A stretch of 36,232 bases of DNA from a virus. This document shows, one piece after another, positions 26,701 to 35,392 of the stretch. Within the stretch, counting starts at the first letter, position 1, and each line of letters starts with the position of its first letter. The notes beneath the pieces are model-generated. The model was not told the origin of the DNA. It was given only the letters and a program-made list of their open reading frames with translations, and made no database searches. The DNA lies in IMG/VR virus record IMGVR_UViG_3300042346_000299, positions 1 through 36,232 of that record; one strand, written 5' to 3'. Position numbers and translations under genes: made by a program.

Positions 26701-29700
26701 TCTCCATGTCCCCGTTGTACTCACGCATGTAAGCGTCATACCGGGATTCTTCCCCTGCTTTCAGGGGTTTGCCGTCTACGTTGCTTTGCTTGAGGTACTG
26801 ATCAATCCACTTGTCCTTTGCCATCTTGGACAAAGAACTCCACTGTGCATCAGTGAAGAAGCCCAGTTCTCGCATGGCGTGGATAGCCTCGTGCCTCAGA
26901 GTCCGAACGGGGTTCGCGGCATCAGCGGCAATTCTGATGATCTGCGCGGCATAGGAGCCGGAATCAGTCATCCCGCCCAGAATCTTCAGGCCCACATCTT
27001 TCAGGCCAAACTTGTTCAGTTTGGTGCGTAAGTCTTGTTCAAAGGCTTGTACTTGCTCAGAGCGCTCTCCTGCCTTGCTAAACATTGGCAGACCGGTAGT
27101 CTGCACCTTCTCGCGCATGGCGGGGGTGACGTCGAAGCCGGGCTGCGCCAGCATCTTGAAATCGGGGTTCTTCTGGCGGTCGTAGAAGTCTCCAGCCTCC
27201 ATGTTGCCGGTGCTGGCGCGCACAATGCCATCCACCTTCACGACGCCCATTTGCCCGCCACCCACCTTTGGCAGCAGCTTCTTCAGCGCTGTAGGCACGA
27301 TGGTGTTGTAGAAGGTCTTCATGCCTTCGCCGCCAACCTTGAGGTCAAGGCCGGAGTAGCTTTCGACGACGCCCTTCTGGTCAGCGATCTTCTGCGCCAG
27401 CTCCTTGCCGACAATGCCCTCCAGCTCAGTTGCGTCTTTGGCCCGCTGCGCCGGCAGCGTGTCGCCGTTGATGTCGGTCGCCGAGATGCGATAGGTGCCG
27501 CCCGTCTCCTTGTAGGCGGTGATGCGCTCGATCTGCTTGCTCAAGTCATATCGCTCGGCGCTTTGCGTCCCGTTTACAAACGCCACCTTGTCATAGCCAC
27601 CTTCTGCGGCCATGACCATGATGCGCTTCAGCGCCAGGTTCAGCCAACCTTCGGTCTTGGTGACGAAGGGGGCGGATGGGACGGCGGCCTTCTCGGAAAC
27701 GATCTTGTCGTTCAACTCGATCAGCCGCACCAAGTCAGCCTTGTCGGCCGCCATCCGAATTGCCGATGCTTTGTTGGTCGCGTCCTTGCGGACCCCGTAC
27801 TTCTCGGCAAGACGGTCTATCTCGGCCATGTATGCATCTTCCGCAGCCTTCAGCGCCCCGGTTGCAAACCCCTTCTTCTTCCCCTCCTGCCCCCAGTCCG
27901 ATTGAATTTCCTCAACAAACAGCACGCGCTTGCCGTCGGCATCGGTGCGGTCGTTCACGCGGATGTGGGCGAGGACGTTGGGTTGGTCCCAGTGGGTGGA
28001 GCGATATTTTGGCTTGTCAACCTTTACGCGCTCTGGAGCGAACTCTCCGCCGTTAAACCCCAGCGCCGCGAGACCTGCCGCAGACGCTTCGCGGTTAAGT
28101 TCGTAGCTGCTGTCGGACTGGTCAACGCGATCAACCGGCAACGTCAGCAGCACCTCGCGGTAGTTGGTGCCGCCGGGGAGGGCGTATTGGCCGTACTTGG
28201 TGTCCTTTACGCCGGCCGCGTCAATGAGTCGGTTTCGCTCTTCAATACTAATCTCATTGCGCTCAAACGCTTCATACGCCGCATTTCGATCGGCAATCAC
28301 CGCATCAGGAGATCGCCCAAGCACCACCTCCTCAACCTTAACTCCTCCTTGCTGGAGATAGTTGAGAAGCGATTCCTTGGTAACAGCGCCTTTCTGAAGA
28401 TCAAGCCAGTCTTTTACACCAGACGACTCAATTTCCTCTGGCTTGACGCCCTTCTGGGTCAGGCCGTTGATGTATGCCTTCCATGATGCAGCAGGGGCTT
28501 TGTTTGAACCAGCCTCAATTTTTTTCTCAAGCTCAGAGTACAACCCCAGTTCGGAGCGTTTTCCGCCAAGAGATTTCCGTTCTTGTGCTGACGGGGTAGG
28601 CGCAGCGGCTTCTACCACCGGCTCTACAGGCGGCGCATCGGCCACGGGAGCCTCTGCAACAGGGGCCACGGGCGGAACTTCAACGGCAGGTTCTACGGGG
28701 GCCTCTGCCACGGGTGCAGCGGGCGCTTCGGCGGCAGGCGCTTCTGCCACGGGTGGCGCTTCTACCTCTGGCGTAACAGGCGGCACCTCGGGTGCAGCAA
28801 TTGTTTCAGCAGCAGGCTTTTCTTCCGCAGGCTTCTCAGCAGGCCGAGCAGGAGTACGCAATGCTCCAGCTACACCACCCAAACCAACGCCGCCAACCGC
28901 CGCCATACCGGCAGTCTGCCCCAAGCCTTCAAGCAAACTTTGCTCAGGCTTCACCTCGCGCATGGCAAGGTTGGCACCAAATTTACCGCCAGTCTCTTCG
29001 GCAATCTCACTTGCGCCCTCACCAGCAGCACCCTTCAGAGCGCCAACCACACGCCCGCTTGTGCCCTTAACACCAGCAAAACTCTCTTCCAGCGTCCGTG
29101 CGCCAGGAAGCCTTTGGGCCAAGAGAGAAATGATCGAACCACTTGCACCAGCAGCACGCGCCAAATTTATCGCGCCCTGCGCAGCGTCAGGTTCAGTAGC
29201 GCCTTTGCTAACCAGTTCCTTGTAGATGTCCTCGTAAGCCTGTGAACCTACGTCAGCACCTTGCTGCACCGCTCCAGCGCCAATAGCCGCCTTCGTGCCA
29301 CGTTCAGCAGCAGATTTAGTCACGGCTTCCACTGCTTCCTTGGCAGCGGTGCCAGTCAACCCTTGCGCGGCGGCAGTGGCCTTGGCAGCAGTGCCAATTT
29401 GTGCAACCCTAGCTGCACCAAACGGAACAAGAAGTTGAGGAGCCTGTTCTGCAAGGAAAGAAGTAAGCAGCGCCGGGTCTTTGACCGTCTCACCAAAGGC
29501 AGTCTTGAACGCTTCCCACTGTCCCTTCTGTTCAGCGGTCTGGATCTTCTGCGCCCGCTCTTGCTCCCGCGCTTTCAAGCCAGAAGACTTCATCTCCTCG
29601 CCGTACTGACGAATATCCTTGCCAAGCCCAAGCGCACCAGTGTCGGCAAAATTACCGGTAGCTAGACCGTACAACTGCCCCGGCAACTGAACAAGATTAC

Positions 29701-29959
29701 CTGCTCCGCTGACAACACTGGCCGCAATGTCCTTGGCCGCTTCGCCAAAGGTTCGCTCTTTGGATGCTACAGGTGGAGGAGCTACAGGCGCACCAAAGCC
29801 TTCAACTCCAAACCGCTGCCGGATAGCAAACTGAGTAGCCTGATTGGCCCCCGTGTAGTTTTGATCCAGCGGAGCATGCCGCTCAAAGATAGCCCGCTTT
29901 GTGGCTTCGTTGGCGTTGATGTAATTCGGGTCGCGCAGGATCTCCGACAGCGTTGGCAT
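23711..29959 (-). CDS. Giant polyvalent virion protein, 2082 aa
   Basis: ATG at 29959 with GTGAGG. Domains in order: head with two copies of a DPNY/DQNYT-ANxATxxAI motif (1-50); Ala-rich helices with hydrophobic stretches; a Pro/Ala/Glu/Val linker (about 367-453); an LPD-type segment HWDQPNVLAHIRVND...FVEEIQSDWGQ (about 650-690); a metallopeptidase-like HEAIH (about 1023-1027); an LPD38-like stretch ASPIFKVNNLIRDS (about 1563-1580); a membrane-like helix (about 1760); and a charged coiled-coil end. Such proteins are packed in podovirus-type heads and ejected with DNA, acting on the envelope and host proteins. Individual domain functions are inferred. Confidence 0.8.
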   Translation of the reverse strand: MPTLSEILRDPNYINANEATKRAIFERHAPLDQNYTGANQATQFAIRQRFGVEGFGAPVAPPPVASKERTFGEAAKDIAASVVSGAGNLVQLPGQLYGLATGNFADTGALGLGKDIRQYGEEMKSSGLKAREQERAQKIQTAEQKGQWEAFKTAFGETVKDPALLTSFLAEQAPQLLVPFGAARVAQIGTAAKATAAAQGLTGTAAKEAVEAVTKSAAERGTKAAIGAGAVQQGADVGSQAYEDIYKELVSKGATEPDAAQGAINLARAAGASGSIISLLAQRLPGARTLEESFAGVKGTSGRVVGALKGAAGEGASEIAEETGGKFGANLAMREVKPEQSLLEGLGQTAGMAAVGGVGLGGVAGALRTPARPAEKPAEEKPAAETIAAPEVPPVTPEVEAPPVAEAPAAEAPAAPVAEAPVEPAVEVPPVAPVAEAPVADAPPVEPVVEAAAPTPSAQERKSLGGKRSELGLYSELEKKIEAGSNKAPAASWKAYINGLTQKGVKPEEIESSGVKDWLDLQKGAVTKESLLNYLQQGGVKVEEVVLGRSPDAVIADRNAAYEAFERNEISIEERNRLIDAAGVKDTKYGQYALPGGTNYREVLLTLPVDRVDQSDSSYELNREASAAGLAALGFNGGEFAPERVKVDKPKYRSTHWDQPNVLAHIRVNDRTDADGKRVLFVEEIQSDWGQEGKKKGFATGALKAAEDAYMAEIDRLAEKYGVRKDATNKASAIRMAADKADLVRLIELNDKIVSEKAAVPSAPFVTKTEGWLNLALKRIMVMAAEGGYDKVAFVNGTQSAERYDLSKQIERITAYKETGGTYRISATDINGDTLPAQRAKDATELEGIVGKELAQKIADQKGVVESYSGLDLKVGGEGMKTFYNTIVPTALKKLLPKVGGGQMGVVKVDGIVRASTGNMEAGDFYDRQKNPDFKMLAQPGFDVTPAMREKVQTTGLPMFSKAGERSEQVQAFEQDLRTKLNKFGLKDVGLKILGGMTDSGSYAAQIIRIAADAANPVRTLRHEAIHAMRELGFFTDAQWSSLSKMAKDKWIDQYLKQSNVDGKPLKAGEESRYDAYMREYNGDMEKITEEAVSDAFSDFDATKPPAGLIQALLKRMKDLFQSIKSALTKVESPEQIFGKVEKGELKEGAGKEAGEAKSLRDRATADIRKSIGGVKAAAQKALQKQPMPEKGLGHVKQDLKNLAQPIFFAQNKTILDRINGMKDRFWQRVAQNTADQFRTIKEYSPLGYMQARLSKSVDGGLEGLLFHGQVFDDGGALNIKAKTKGMMDILKPLGNELDSYLMWVALNRESNLPEEKRSKIANMDQLVARRDEFSAGELNGKPRAEVYRDVLRQMNQLNKSVLDIALAKGLINQKGYDQFSGDIYYVPFYKKMEEDGTIAGAQTASGLTSQDFSKELKGSDKPFGDLMENVVRNWSHILSASMKNAAAKTTLDDAVELGAAVPNLKVGLEWKDGKVYSIKSGKPIEAKVDEDGKVLYEAGVLRPDLTKQDAGMAKVMVDGQPMYFKVTDDLLMDSISSIGYLGPKSKFLDVARNFKNMLQYGVTASPIFKVNNLIRDSVAAMAVSDLKKNPVANVMNGITLSKEDSPVYISALAGGAIFNFGSAYEGDQATLIKRLIDQGVPGNSILDTKEKITKGLKNAWDAYQHLGDRSEAANRLSLYQQMRDKGMNHLQASFMARDLLDFSMQGSWPAFRLLTQVVPFMNARIQGLYKLGRDGIIPTTRVLYNATTGKEIDANDKIRAAQFATITTAVMLASALLYLSFKDDEDFKKRDAWDRDNFWWIKLPGMDVALRVPKPFEVGAFGTLVERSLEQILDEGAEGKQFGESLARTLWDTFALNPTPQMFKPLVDIYSNKDSFSGAPIESAGLERLSKQERATDQTSPLGIALGGLTSIFPEKFQLSPVQMDYMLKGYFGWLGAMASVTSTYAVMPFKEGEYPDARWLDRASLGLARELPAPQSAYVTQFYNASKEISQAYADMRHYREMGDAERVQEILEEKGDKIALAKFYDKTAKNIANVRKQIRLITNDKDMDGAEKKEAIERMKLIMSDLAKQAEEVRKSMKQ

Positions 29960-29966
29960 CAGCGCC

Positions 29967-31712
29967 TCACTTCAGCAAAGGATTGTTCTTGTCTACTGTA
30001 CCTTGAGGAGCACCAGTTGGGGAGCCTTGACCCGCAAAACGAGACCCTGCGCCCTGCAACTCACGCTGAATCAGCATATTCCTAATCTCGTAATTTGATG
30101 GCTCAGGCTGACCGGCCTCTCTTGCACGCCTCTTGATGGCCGCCATTTCCATCATCCCCGCTTGGGTATCAATGTATTTTGATACGTTGTCTGCGGCTTG
30201 ATCGTAAGTTAGAACTCCTCTTGCCTCTACGTTAGGAGATCTTGCAGCAGCAATCTTTGCAAGATTTTCTACTGACGGGGCTTGCCCGGGGAATAGTTGC
30301 TGGAGTAGTTGAATTGTTTCACTTGGTTTGCCTGCACTAATAAGTGAAGCCCGGGCTTGTCGTTCCGTTGCCGCCGTCTTGCGAAGATCCAGCCCCTGAC
30401 TAAACTCCTTATCCGCAATAGCACGCTTAGCCGCCGCTTCAGCCCCACGGCTTTGCAGAATCTTGTCGTCCAATTCGTTGACGCGACCATATTCATTGTT
30501 AGCCAGGGCAACTTGCCTCTGTGCTTCCAGCATCTGCGTGTTGCGTACAGCGGCGTCCAAAGTGCGCTGCATTTGCTGTGCTTGAGCGTATTCCTTGCGG
30601 GCTGCTTCGGCCATGCCTTCTTGTTGGCCCATGATACTTGCCAGCCCACGGGCTAACGATCCTGCGCCCTGCCCTCGGCGTGTGTCAATCCCGCCCGCCA
30701 ACGCAAGCAGTGCCTGTGGGTTCTCCCAAAAATTACGTTGAGAACGAGCCAAAGCAGCGTCTCGTCTTTCCATAGCCTCACGGCGGAACTCTTCTGATTC
30801 CCTCTGCTGGGCTTCAATTTGCGCCCGCGCCAAATCTGCAAGCCCTTGCTCCGCCCTTGTCAAAGACTCCGGCCTTGCCTTGCGCCCCTCTAGTGCTGCA
30901 CGCTGAGCCTCATAAAATTGACGCTCTTCTGGGGTCATGCCGGTTTGAGGGATTGCAATCCCAGTGGATGCTTGTGCTGCTTGCTGGCGTTGCGGCTGAC
31001 TTTGCTGGGGCCGTACTGCAGCGCGAGGAGATGCCATGATGCCACGCGGACCTTGCCTGTTCGTCAGTGCCTGTGCTTCAGGCGACATAACAGGAACGGG
31101 CGCAGGCGCTCGGGCAAGCATACGGGACAGTTCATCTCCCGTATCAGTCGTGCTTTCAACTGGGGCAGGGAAGCGTTCTGCAAATGACCGGCCAATACCT
31201 TGTTGACGAGACAGCGCCATGCGCTTTTGCGCCCGCGCCATACGCTCACGCAAGGGCAGGCTTGGATCATCCGATATATCCTCAGTCTCGCCGCCATCTT
31301 CAAACGCAACAGCGCCTCCACCAGAGTAGCCCTGCATCTCGCCGCCGGCATTACTAGGTTGAATTGCCTGAAGCGCGTTGCCTATGGCCATATCCTTGAC
31401 CGTTGCGCCACCTTGCCCAGCAGCTTGCGCCATCGCAGCTTGATTAGCCTGCGCCTTTTGCATCTGCAATTCTTGTGTCTGCTTGGTAATCAGCCCAAGC
31501 AACGGGCCACTCGGGCGCTGTTGGAACAGTGCAATCAGTTGAGGCAACTGCATGCCTTGATACTGATTTATTTCCGCAGCAGGCGTGGCCGCTCCAGGCT
31601 TGGGCATCATCCCCGGAATCTGTCCAGGCATCGGCGCTTGACCGGGCATCATCCCGGCCATCGGCATTTGACCGGGCATCGGAGAAGATTGAAGACTTGC
31701 AATTCCGTTCAT
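29967..31712 (-). CDS. Virion protein with Met/Pro/Gln-rich head, about 581 aa
   Basis: Start chosen at ATG 31712 because AAGGA is correctly spaced; the ATG at 31718 abuts it. Residues about 1-45 repeat MPGQ/MMPGQAPMPGQIPG. A helical part (LLGLITKQTQELQMQKAQANQAAMAQAAGQGG) follows, with a GGG(A)VAFEDGG motif common in internal virion proteins, then long Gln/Arg-rich helices. No enzyme motif seen. Lies 7 bp upstream of the giant protein gene and probably packs with it. Confidence 0.7.
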   Translation of the reverse strand: MNGIASLQSSPMPGQMPMAGMMPGQAPMPGQIPGMMPKPGAATPAAEINQYQGMQLPQLIALFQQRPSGPLLGLITKQTQELQMQKAQANQAAMAQAAGQGGATVKDMAIGNALQAIQPSNAGGEMQGYSGGGAVAFEDGGETEDISDDPSLPLRERMARAQKRMALSRQQGIGRSFAERFPAPVESTTDTGDELSRMLARAPAPVPVMSPEAQALTNRQGPRGIMASPRAAVRPQQSQPQRQQAAQASTGIAIPQTGMTPEERQFYEAQRAALEGRKARPESLTRAEQGLADLARAQIEAQQRESEEFRREAMERRDAALARSQRNFWENPQALLALAGGIDTRRGQGAGSLARGLASIMGQQEGMAEAARKEYAQAQQMQRTLDAAVRNTQMLEAQRQVALANNEYGRVNELDDKILQSRGAEAAAKRAIADKEFSQGLDLRKTAATERQARASLISAGKPSETIQLLQQLFPGQAPSVENLAKIAAARSPNVEARGVLTYDQAADNVSKYIDTQAGMMEMAAIKRRAREAGQPEPSNYEIRNMLIQRELQGAGSRFAGQGSPTGAPQGTVDKNNPLLK

Positions 31713-31724
31713 GTTCATTCCTTA

Positions 31725-33065
31725 CTACTTCGGCTGAAGAGCCTGCCACAGCCCCAACCCAGCAAGCCCACCTGAAAGTGCAGACCACATAGGAGACTGC
31801 CCTTGTGTTGATGAGTACGGCGCGGCTTGAAGAGGCAATCCTCCTAGCAAACTCTGCATGTAAGTAGCCTGTTGGTACGGGAACTTCACAGAGTCTTGCC
31901 ACTGCTGGAAACCAAAGTCCAGAGGCTGCTGAGCCAACTGCTGCTGCGTTTGCCCGCCCATCAGTTGAGCCTGCAAATTTTGCAATTGAGTGCCGGCTTG
32001 CTGTGCGCCAATGTTGCTGATTGTGCTAGAAGCATTCAGCATTGGTTGCAGCGCTTGCAATCCAAAACTTGCACCAAACTGTTTTGACTGCTCAGACCCT
32101 TGCTGCGCCTGAAGCCCCAGCCCAGACTCTGCCAACCGCTGATTTACAGCGCGGTCGTATGCAGACTGCAAACCTTTGGTGGTTACATCTTCCAGTTGCT
32201 GTTGCAGATTCCTCTGCCGCTCGGCTTCCATGATGGCTTGCCTAGAACCACCATACGCTCCCGCTTGAGCCAGTCGGCTTTGCTCTTGCTCACGAGCAAC
32301 GTCCGCTTGCCTACGCATCTCGCGGGCAGTGATATCAGTCACAGCAGACTGATACGGGCTCATGTACTCTTCAACAGACTTCAAAGAACCCAGACCAGTG
32401 TTAAACGTGGTCGGCGTGAATGACATGCCAGAGGCTTTGTCAAACACTTGCTTTGCATAGTCTGTTGCAGTCTGGTACTGCCCCGGCAGTGTTAGAGACT
32501 TCAGCCCTTCAAATGCCTGCTTCTGAAGATCAGATGGCCCTGCGAACCTTGTTCCTGTGAATGCTTGGAACGGCAAGTTTGCCGCCGCCTGCCCCTTGGC
32601 AAGCATGTCGTATACGAACGGCGCAAAATTAGGACTCAGCGTTGACTGAGATGCAGGAATGGTTGTGGTTGTTGCAGATACAGATGTGGGCGCAACACCT
32701 GTATACCCCTGTCCCTTCATCCAATCGATATCAGACTGAGCAACTCCTGCCGCCTTTAATTCATTTGGGTCAAGACCTTGTGCATTGAAAAATTGGATCT
32801 TCTGAGCGGGCGTATACGACTCCCATCCGGCAGGCAGAGTTACGCCTGCACTTGATGCCATCTGTTGTGGAGTGGGCGCAGGAGCGGGCGTTGGAGTGGG
32901 AGCATTGCCTGTGTATCCTTGGGATTGCATCCAATTGATATCACTTTGCCCAACTCCAGCCGCCAGAAGTTGATTCGGCGTAACATTGTTAGCGTTGAAC
33001 CACGAAATTTTTTGCTGCGGAGTGTAAGACTCCCATCCAGCCGGAGTATTAGGCAAAGCCATCAT
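31725..33065 (-). CDS. Virion protein with two N-terminal tandem repeats, 446 aa
   Basis: ATG overlaps the previous stop (ATGA), GGGAGG upstream. Two about 45-residue repeats, each GWESYTPxQKIxxFNA then AAGVxQSDIxWMxxQGYTG, are joined by a Pro/Thr linker. The rest is Gln/Ala-rich helix (RREADVAREQ-like, QQQLEDVTTKGLQSAYDRAV). This resembles internal or tail-tube accessory proteins of podoviruses; no catalytic motif visible. Confidence 0.7.
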   Translation of the reverse strand: MMALPNTPAGWESYTPQQKISWFNANNVTPNQLLAAGVGQSDINWMQSQGYTGNAPTPTPAPAPTPQQMASSAGVTLPAGWESYTPAQKIQFFNAQGLDPNELKAAGVAQSDIDWMKGQGYTGVAPTSVSATTTTIPASQSTLSPNFAPFVYDMLAKGQAAANLPFQAFTGTRFAGPSDLQKQAFEGLKSLTLPGQYQTATDYAKQVFDKASGMSFTPTTFNTGLGSLKSVEEYMSPYQSAVTDITAREMRRQADVAREQEQSRLAQAGAYGGSRQAIMEAERQRNLQQQLEDVTTKGLQSAYDRAVNQRLAESGLGLQAQQGSEQSKQFGASFGLQALQPMLNASSTISNIGAQQAGTQLQNLQAQLMGGQTQQQLAQQPLDFGFQQWQDSVKFPYQQATYMQSLLGGLPLQAAPYSSTQGQSPMWSALSGGLAGLGLWQALQPK

Positions 33066-33814
33066 GCCCTCCCTTGCAACTTGTTCATAATGGCGTACAT
33101 CCTATCTGGACCGCCATGTTGGTCAACTACATGCTTGGGCACGTAGGCTTCTCCGCTTGATACTTTGGCCGGCGTTACACCTTTCGGCCCGTGAATTACA
33201 GCGGGGGTGAGATCACGCCTGCCAGTAGGATCAGGCGGTCCACCAATCATCCTTGCGCCCGGTACAAGCTGCTGAATGCCTCGCGGCCCACCCGCTCCAT
33301 CAACGGCTTTCTTGGTCATCACAAAACCACCGTCTTCCATCTGCACCTTGCCGCCATTTGCGTAAGCCTGCATCAGCCCGCCATTGGCAGCATAGCGGAC
33401 GATAGGCCCGTACTTGCCTTGTTCAGTAGTAGCCGTTAGTGGGCGAGATGGGCCAGCATACGCCTGCGTTGTGCCGCCGCCGTACTGTTGCCCTTTGTCC
33501 CTATCAAGATACGACAAGAGCGCCATCAGGCCAGCAAGACCTGCTTTGGATGACATTACATCTGCGGCACCACCAAACAAATCTTTTACCCAGCTTGGTA
33601 GGGTTTTTGCCCAGTTTGAATTTTGCCAGTTCATTGAAGCATTAACTGGGCTACCACCGGGGCCTTGAGTAGACTCTACCGTGGGATAGTTTCTTCCCTC
33701 ATTACTGTAGTCTACTTCCAAAACATCAGGCAAATTTTCATAGTCAATGGGATCAGACTCCCACCCAAAAGATGGAAGATTTTCGTAATCAATAGGATCT
33801 GTTTCCCAACTCAT
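33062..33814 (-). CDS. Virion-associated protein, 250 aa
   Basis: ATG with GAGAGG. Residues 1-30 hold two copies of W-E-(T/S)-DPIDYENLP. The C-terminal half has Gly-rich GGLMQAYANGGKVQMEDGGFVMTKKAVDGAGG and GPKGVTPAKVSSGEAYVP, the style of phage internal virion proteins; a VPKHVVDQHGG motif follows. No enzyme motif. Coupled to the 446-residue gene. Confidence 0.7.
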   Translation of the reverse strand: MSWETDPIDYENLPSFGWESDPIDYENLPDVLEVDYSNEGRNYPTVESTQGPGGSPVNASMNWQNSNWAKTLPSWVKDLFGGAADVMSSKAGLAGLMALLSYLDRDKGQQYGGGTTQAYAGPSRPLTATTEQGKYGPIVRYAANGGLMQAYANGGKVQMEDGGFVMTKKAVDGAGGPRGIQQLVPGARMIGGPPDPTGRRDLTPAVIHGPKGVTPAKVSSGEAYVPKHVVDQHGGPDRMYAIMNKLQGRA

Positions 33815-33815
33815 A

Positions 33816-35381
33816 TCAACCTCTCAATTTGTACATCAGACCAAACGGCGATTCTGGTGTGCCGCGTGCCAAGCTCGTTCCTGTTGCCGTCCTAGTAGGC
33901 TGCTGTTGATTCGCCATTGCGCCCATCATTGCAAATAGTGCTGACAAGTCCAGTCCCGACCCTGCACTCGAAGGGGCCGGCGATCTAGGCGCAGGCGCTG
34001 GTGCTCTAGGCGCAGGCGCGGGTGCTCTAGGTGCTGGTGTGGGTGCAACGGCTACTGGCAATCCAACGGACAAATCTGGTTCTTGAATAGTCGTTCCTTC
34101 CAGCTTTTCATCTGGACTAATAGTCGTCACCGTGCCAATGTCTCGGATGCTACGCGGAGCGGTAATGTCCCCTTGATTTGGAATAGTTCCCGTCACGTTA
34201 ATAGACTGCATATATAGATCCGGGAAGTACTCCTGCATCACGCTATCAATGATTACTGGGTCGTCAATGTTTGCCTCAAGAAAACGCGACATTTCCTGCG
34301 GAGACATGGAAGTCTTGGGATCTATGATTGAAGCCGGCGCTGGATATTTACCCAACAATCTATCTTCTTCAGCGTACTTTTCTTGAGTTGGATCAGAATC
34401 ATAATAGGCGTCTGACGTTGTTCCGTAAGGATCAAGCGCCCATGATGGCAGATCGCCGTAGTCATCATCACTGCCGCCTTCATTGGTATCAAACATTCCA
34501 GAAGGAATCTCACCAGCAACTTGACCCAGCACTCTTCCCGTGTCTTGAGGCGTTCCAAAAATATCCAGAAGTTGCTGCGTTGTGGCGTCCGTTGTTTTAA
34601 CTCCTGGCTCTTTGGGCAACGACATATTCCCGCGGGCAGCACCAGTAGCTAACCCCAAAATTGCACTTGGGTCTCCCTTGATTGCTCTGCTTACTTGCCC
34701 TGCTTTACCAATATAACCACCAATTGTTTTAAGGTCCTTTGGAATTTCTCCGCCAAATTCTTTTGTTTGTGACAAAGCATTTAGCAACTGCATTGGATCT
34801 TTGGACTTTGCCGCAGAAGCAACGGCTGCATATTTGCCTGCACTTTGTAGTGCAGACACAGTTGCTTTATCAAGACCAGGAATCTTATCTGCAAGTGGCA
34901 ACCCAGAAGCAAGGGCCCCAAGAATGTTACCTTGCTCTGCTGCACTTAACGCATTTATTGCGCGAACAAACGGGGCAAGAGGAGTGAACTGAAGAATAGG
35001 CCCAAGATCAGCGGCTGCTTTTTTGAGGCTTCCAGTAAAACCACCCCAAAAACTTGTATTTGGGTTTTCTTTTAGTACACCTTTGCCAATCACCTTGCCT
35101 GTTATTGGATCAAGCTGTTCATACGAATCTCCAAACGTACTTCCTTCTTTGTATCGTCTTACACCATACACTGGTGTCTTTGAATACATTTGTCCTTCTT
35201 CCCCATGACCAGATTGATCCGTGCCATAAATTGGGTCTAAGATGAATCCATCTTTTTTTACTACCCCATAGTTTGATGGTTCCCAAAAAGGCGCATTGGT
35301 GTCCGTGGTCATGCGCACGATGTCATCCATCGTGGTGCCTTGTCCACTAGCCATTAACTGGTCAATGTAATCTTCACCCAT
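33816..35381 (-). CDS. Virion-associated protein, about 521 aa
   Basis: ATG at 35381 is chosen because the frame upstream of it only overlaps the coding end of the neighbouring structural gene. Ala/Gly/Lys-rich helical middle (ALSAAEQGNILGALASGLPL), an acidic region (EGGSDDDYGDLPSWALDPYG), then RAPAPAP tandem repeats (near 450) and an end LARGTPESPFGLMYKLRG. Its coding is AT-richer than the other virion genes. No enzyme motif. Confidence 0.7.
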   Translation of the reverse strand: MGEDYIDQLMASGQGTTMDDIVRMTTDTNAPFWEPSNYGVVKKDGFILDPIYGTDQSGHGEEGQMYSKTPVYGVRRYKEGSTFGDSYEQLDPITGKVIGKGVLKENPNTSFWGGFTGSLKKAAADLGPILQFTPLAPFVRAINALSAAEQGNILGALASGLPLADKIPGLDKATVSALQSAGKYAAVASAAKSKDPMQLLNALSQTKEFGGEIPKDLKTIGGYIGKAGQVSRAIKGDPSAILGLATGAARGNMSLPKEPGVKTTDATTQQLLDIFGTPQDTGRVLGQVAGEIPSGMFDTNEGGSDDDYGDLPSWALDPYGTTSDAYYDSDPTQEKYAEEDRLLGKYPAPASIIDPKTSMSPQEMSRFLEANIDDPVIIDSVMQEYFPDLYMQSINVTGTIPNQGDITAPRSIRDIGTVTTISPDEKLEGTTIQEPDLSVGLPVAVAPTPAPRAPAPAPRAPAPAPRSPAPSSAGSGLDLSALFAMMGAMANQQQPTRTATGTSLARGTPESPFGLMYKLRG

Positions 35382-35392
35382 GTCTTCACCAG

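Noticed and set aside
27035-28486. Plus-strand frame of 483 residues
   Set aside because: It is the antisense shadow of the giant virion protein in GC-rich codons; composition is Leu/Arg/His-rich with no motif.
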